10,002 bases of DNA from Myxococcota bacterium. GTDB lineage: Bacteria; Myxococcota; Polyangia; GCA-2747355; JAKLHH01. Shown one piece after another: positions 5,662 to 10,002 of the stretch; positions within the stretch are counted from its first letter, which is position 1; the number at the start of each line of letters is the position of its first letter. The stretch is taken from NCBI GenBank assembly GCA_022710245.1, contig JAKLHH010000181.1, positions 1 through 10,002 on the forward strand, given 5' to 3'. The translations under genes and the position numbers were made by a program. Under the pieces are notes generated by a model. The model saw only the letters and a list, made by a program, of their open reading frames with translations, was not told where the DNA came from and did not search any database.

Positions 5662-6810
5662 ATGCGGTTGTGTCTGCTGGCCCTGGTGGTGGTCGCGGGC
5701 AGCTGCCTTCGAGGAGGCTTCGCTCCACCGCACGGCAGCGATCGCGGCCAGGACGGGCCGCAGCCGCCGGCGGACACGCTGAGCGAGAGGACCTCCGACC
5801 TGGCGCGCCAGGATCTGTACCGCCAGGAGACGGCGCTCGAGGATCGGCCTCGCCAGGACCTGCCTCGTCAGGACCTGCCGCGCTCCGACCTGCCCCGCCC
5901 GCTGGTCCAGCCCCTGGCCGGGACCGGCGTCGCTGGCCACAGCAACGGCCCGGCGCTGCAGGCGCAGCTGACCGGGCCGCACGGCCTCGTCCTCGACGGC
6001 GCGACGCTCTACGTCTCCGAGTGGGACGGGCAGCGCGTCCGCCGGATCGAGGCTGGTGTGGTCAGCGACGCGGCCGGAAGCGGCGCCGCGGGCATGGCGG
6101 ACGGTCCGGCGCTGACGGCCCGGCTGAACCACCCGGCCGGCCTGCTCGTCGCGCAGGGCGGCCTGATCATCGCCGACCACAGCAACCACCGCCTGCGCCT
6201 CCTCGCGGGTGGGCAGCTCTCGACCCTGTCGGGCGAGGGCATGGGTCACGTCGATGGCCCGGCGGCCGCCGCGCTCTATTACAGCCCGCACGGCCTCATC
6301 CTCGATGGGAGCGGCAGCGGCGCGGTCTTCATCTCGGAGTGGGACGGGGCCTTCGTGCGACAGCTGTCCGGGGGGCAGGTGTCGACCTACGCCGGCTCGA
6401 CGCCAGGCTTCGCGCAGGGCGCGTTCGCCACGGCAAAGTTCGCCAACCCGGGCTACATGTGCTGGGACCTCAGCAAGGCCACGCTCTACGTCTCCGACGG
6501 GTGGAACCACCAGGTGCGCGCCCTCGCCGGGGGACAGGTGACGACCTACGTCGGGACCGGGGTGGTGGGGACCGCTGATGGCCCGCTCGCCACCGCGCAG
6601 GTCAGCTACCCGAGCGGCCTGGCGATGGACGCGGCGGGGCGGCTCTTCATCGCCGACTCGGGCAGCGGTCAGCTCCGCAAGGTCGAGAATGGGGTGGTGT
6701 CGACAGTGGTGAGCGGACTGGCCCAGCCGCAGGGCATCGTGGTCGCCGGCGAGGGGACGCTCTACGTGGCCGAGGAGGCCGGGCACCGGGTGACGGTGGT
6801 CTACTACTAA
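5662..6810 (+). CDS. NHL-repeat six-bladed beta-propeller lipoprotein
   Basis: 382 residues. The signal peptide MRLCLLALVVVAGSC gives Cys15 as the lipidation site, so the protein should be anchored in the envelope. Residues 16-82 are a disordered, charged linker containing pentapeptide repeats. Residues ~83-382 hold about six NHL-type units, each with a pattern of GTG..G..DGP..tA....P.GL..D..LYVSEWdg..VRR...G.V: units near 86-135, 137-187, 190-241, 243-294, 297-347 and a shorter last one at 348-382, consistent with a closed propeller. Such domains usually bind proteins or other ligands; some are enzymes, but no catalytic set is apparent. The start at 5662 is the only one giving a proper signal peptide; an upstream in-frame GTG at 5656 is possible. 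The alpha/beta hydrolase gene starts 40 bp downstream, so co-transcription is plausible. Confidence 0.85.
   Translation: MRLCLLALVVVAGSCLRGGFAPPHGSDRGQDGPQPPADTLSERTSDLARQDLYRQETALEDRPRQDLPRQDLPRSDLPRPLVQPLAGTGVAGHSNGPALQAQLTGPHGLVLDGATLYVSEWDGQRVRRIEAGVVSDAAGSGAAGMADGPALTARLNHPAGLLVAQGGLIIADHSNHRLRLLAGGQLSTLSGEGMGHVDGPAAAALYYSPHGLILDGSGSGAVFISEWDGAFVRQLSGGQVSTYAGSTPGFAQGAFATAKFANPGYMCWDLSKATLYVSDGWNHQVRALAGGQVTTYVGTGVVGTADGPLATAQVSYPSGLAMDAAGRLFIADSGSGQLRKVENGVVSTVVSGLAQPQGIVVAGEGTLYVAEEAGHRVTVVYY
5788..5892 (+). repeat. 15-bp tandem repeat coding for pentapeptide linker
   Basis: Seven in-phase 15-bp units encode RTSDL, ARQDL, YRQET, ALEDR, PRQDL, PRQDL and PRSDL. Two neighbouring units (5848-5862, 5863-5877) differ by one base, pointing to recent duplication. 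The units form the spacer between the lipid anchor and the propeller, so copy number would set the linker length. Confidence 0.75.
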
Positions 6811-6850
6811 GCTCGTTGCGTTCTCCGCGGCGTCGCGGCAGGCTGCGCCG

Positions 6851-7672
6851 ATGGACCCGCGCACCACCTCCGTGACCATGAACGGGCTGCGCCTCTGCTG
6901 CCACGACTGGGGCCCGCCCGGAGCGCCGCCGCTGCTCCTGCTCCACGGCATCACCGGCCAGGCGAGGTCCTGGGACCGGGTGGCGCGCGCGCTGACGCCC
7001 GAGCACCGCGTGCTCGCCCTCGACCTCCGCGGTCACGGCGAGAGCGAGGCCGCGCCCGACGGAGACTACCGCGTGGTCACGCTGGCCGCCGACCTCGCCG
7101 CCGTGATCGAGGCGCTCGCGCTGGGGCCCTGTGTGGTGGTCGGGCACTCGCTCGGCGGCCGCGTCGCCATCGCGCACGCGGCGGCTCACCCGGAGCAGGT
7201 GAGCCGCCTGGTCCTCGTCGACGCGCCGGCGGAGACCGCCCCGGGTGGCCTGGCGCGGATCCGGCGCCAGGCCGCGGTGGCGCCGCGGAGCTTCGCCTCC
7301 TTCGAGGAGGCGGTGCGGCTGGTCGCCGCCGTGCGCTGCGCGGACCCCGGCGAGACCCGGGAGCAGCTCCGCCACGCGCTGCGGACGCTCCCCGACGGGC
7401 AGGTCACCTTCAAGACCGACCCGCGCCTCCTCGATCAGCTGGCGAGCGGCGAGCTGCAGTCCGCGCCCCTCTGGGCGGAGCTCCCGCGCCTCGAGTGCCC
7501 CGTGCTCCTCGTCCGCGCCACGCGCAGCGACGTGCTCTCGCCCGAGGTGACCGGGCGGATGCTCGCCGCCCTGCCGCGCGGCCGCCTCGTCGAGCTCGAC
7601 TGCGGGCACGGCGTCCCCTTCGAGCAGCCCGCGGCGCTCGAGCGCGAGATCCGCGTGTTCCTCGCGACCTGA
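6851..7672 (+). CDS. Alpha/beta hydrolase
   Basis: 273 residues of the alpha/beta-hydrolase fold, without signal peptide, so cytoplasmic. Motifs: LLLLHGITG (28-36) with the oxyanion-hole HG, LDLRGHGES (58-66), nucleophile elbow VVGHSLGGR (96-104) with Ser100, an acid candidate Asp227 in RATRSDVLS (222-230), and His253 in CGHGVP. The triad is complete, and the region between ~130 and 205 is the variable cap that sets specificity. Relatives include esterases, lactonases and C-C hydrolases; the sequence does not single out a substrate. The start at 6851 has only a weak upstream AGG; an ATG at 6878 (Met10) is the alternative and would still keep the first strand. Gap of 40 bp to the propeller gene upstream without visible terminator. 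Confidence 0.9.
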   Translation: MDPRTTSVTMNGLRLCCHDWGPPGAPPLLLLHGITGQARSWDRVARALTPEHRVLALDLRGHGESEAAPDGDYRVVTLAADLAAVIEALALGPCVVVGHSLGGRVAIAHAAAHPEQVSRLVLVDAPAETAPGGLARIRRQAAVAPRSFASFEEAVRLVAAVRCADPGETREQLRHALRTLPDGQVTFKTDPRLLDQLASGELQSAPLWAELPRLECPVLLVRATRSDVLSPEVTGRMLAALPRGRLVELDCGHGVPFEQPAALEREIRVFLAT

Positions 7673-7692
7673 GGCCTGCCAGGGCGAAGTGC

Positions 7693-7708
7693 GGACCTTC
7701 GAAGATCC
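7693..7708. repeat. 16-bp imperfect palindrome before alaS
   Basis: GGA-C-CTTC-GAAG-A-TCC has dyad symmetry with a single mismatched pair. It lies 60-75 bp upstream of the predicted alaS -10 box and could be an activator or repressor site. Confidence 0.3.
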
Positions 7709-7714
7709 CTCCGG

Positions 7715-7769
7715 ATGATTTTGCCGTGCTCGCCTCCTCCGGAGGCTCCGCGATGAAGGGCAAAATCAT
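7715..7769. repeat. Nested inverted repeat overlapping the alaS promoter
   Basis: ATGATTTTGCC (7715-7725) and GGCAAAATCAT (7759-7769) are perfect 11-bp arms, strikingly AT-rich for this DNA. Between them is a second hairpin, GCCTCC / GGAGGC (7732-7737, 7741-7746) with a 3-nt loop. The right arm runs into the TG of the extended -10 motif, so a protein bound there would cover the promoter. No T-run follows, arguing against a plain terminator for the hydrolase gene. Confidence 0.6.
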
Positions 7770-7777
7770 GCTATAAA
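7769..7777 (+). promoter_or_regulatory. Extended -10 promoter of alaS
   Basis: TGCTATAAA matches the extended -10 pattern TGnTATAAT with one mismatch. A start near 7784 gives a leader of about 39 nt. No recognisable -35 box is present, as is common with extended -10 promoters. The TATAAA box is the most AT-rich site in the intergenic gap. Confidence 0.55.
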
Positions 7778-7787
7778 CCCCCTCCGT

Positions 7788-7803
7788 CCGGCGACGACGC
7801 CGG
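7788..7803 (+). promoter_or_regulatory. Hairpin in alaS 5' leader
   Basis: CCGGCG-ACGA-CGCCGG is a perfect 6-bp GC stem with a 4-nt loop, just before the alaS ribosome-binding site (GAAGAGG, 7807-7813). It may affect mRNA stability or translation; the role is inferred. Confidence 0.4.
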
Positions 7804-7822
7804 CGAGAAGAGGCTCCAAGAG

Positions 7823-10002
<2,180 letters not shown>

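Noticed and set aside
5602..6954. Open frame of 450 codons on the minus strand
   Set aside because: Shadow of the propeller gene; compositionally biased and without recognisable domains.

Overview
This is a high-GC window with dense protein-coding content and long spurious open frames on the opposite strands of real genes. Aromatic-poor, Arg/Ala/Glu-rich proteins, several lipoproteins (including a propeller with a proline/aspartate/arginine-rich linker), and housekeeping genes of proteobacterial type suggest a member of the Myxococcota or a related 'deltaproteobacterial' lineage. That placement is an impression from style; no rRNA or other marker is present. There are no tRNA or rRNA genes, CRISPR arrays, transposases or phage genes.

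Left part, all on the minus strand: a glucokinase gene cut by the window start (1-765) has its own probable promoter. Upstream of it is a two-gene operon joined by an ATGA overlap: a membrane protein with a coiled coil and GAF domain that looks like the front half of PelD (3002-4105), then a Tat-exported, probably lipid-anchored glycoside-hydrolase-superfamily protein (873-3005). This pair is the most unusual content of the window. PelD controls Pel exopolysaccharide synthesis through a degenerate GGDEF domain that binds c-di-GMP. The protein here stops before that domain and is translated together with an exported TIM-barrel enzyme instead of Pel machinery.

Middle: a non-coding stretch of about 530 bp (4106-4635) separates that operon from a divergent gene for a small cysteine-rich lipoprotein (4636-5043). 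It carries a sigma-54-like element directed at the operon and several inverted repeats. A convergent gene for a flavin/PLP-oxidase-fold protein of the general stress protein 26 type follows (5053-5556, minus).

Right part, all plus strand: a six-bladed NHL-type propeller lipoprotein that may be translated from a leaderless mRNA (5662-6810), an alpha/beta hydrolase (6851-7672), and alanyl-tRNA synthetase alaS (7823 to beyond the window end). The 150 bp in front of alaS holds an extended -10 promoter overlapping an 11-bp inverted repeat and two GC-rich hairpins, which suggests regulated expression.

Apart from the two-gene operon, the genes do not form an obvious pathway. Glucokinase and alaS are housekeeping; the two lipoproteins, the PNPOx-like protein and the hydrolase are accessory proteins of unknown specific role.
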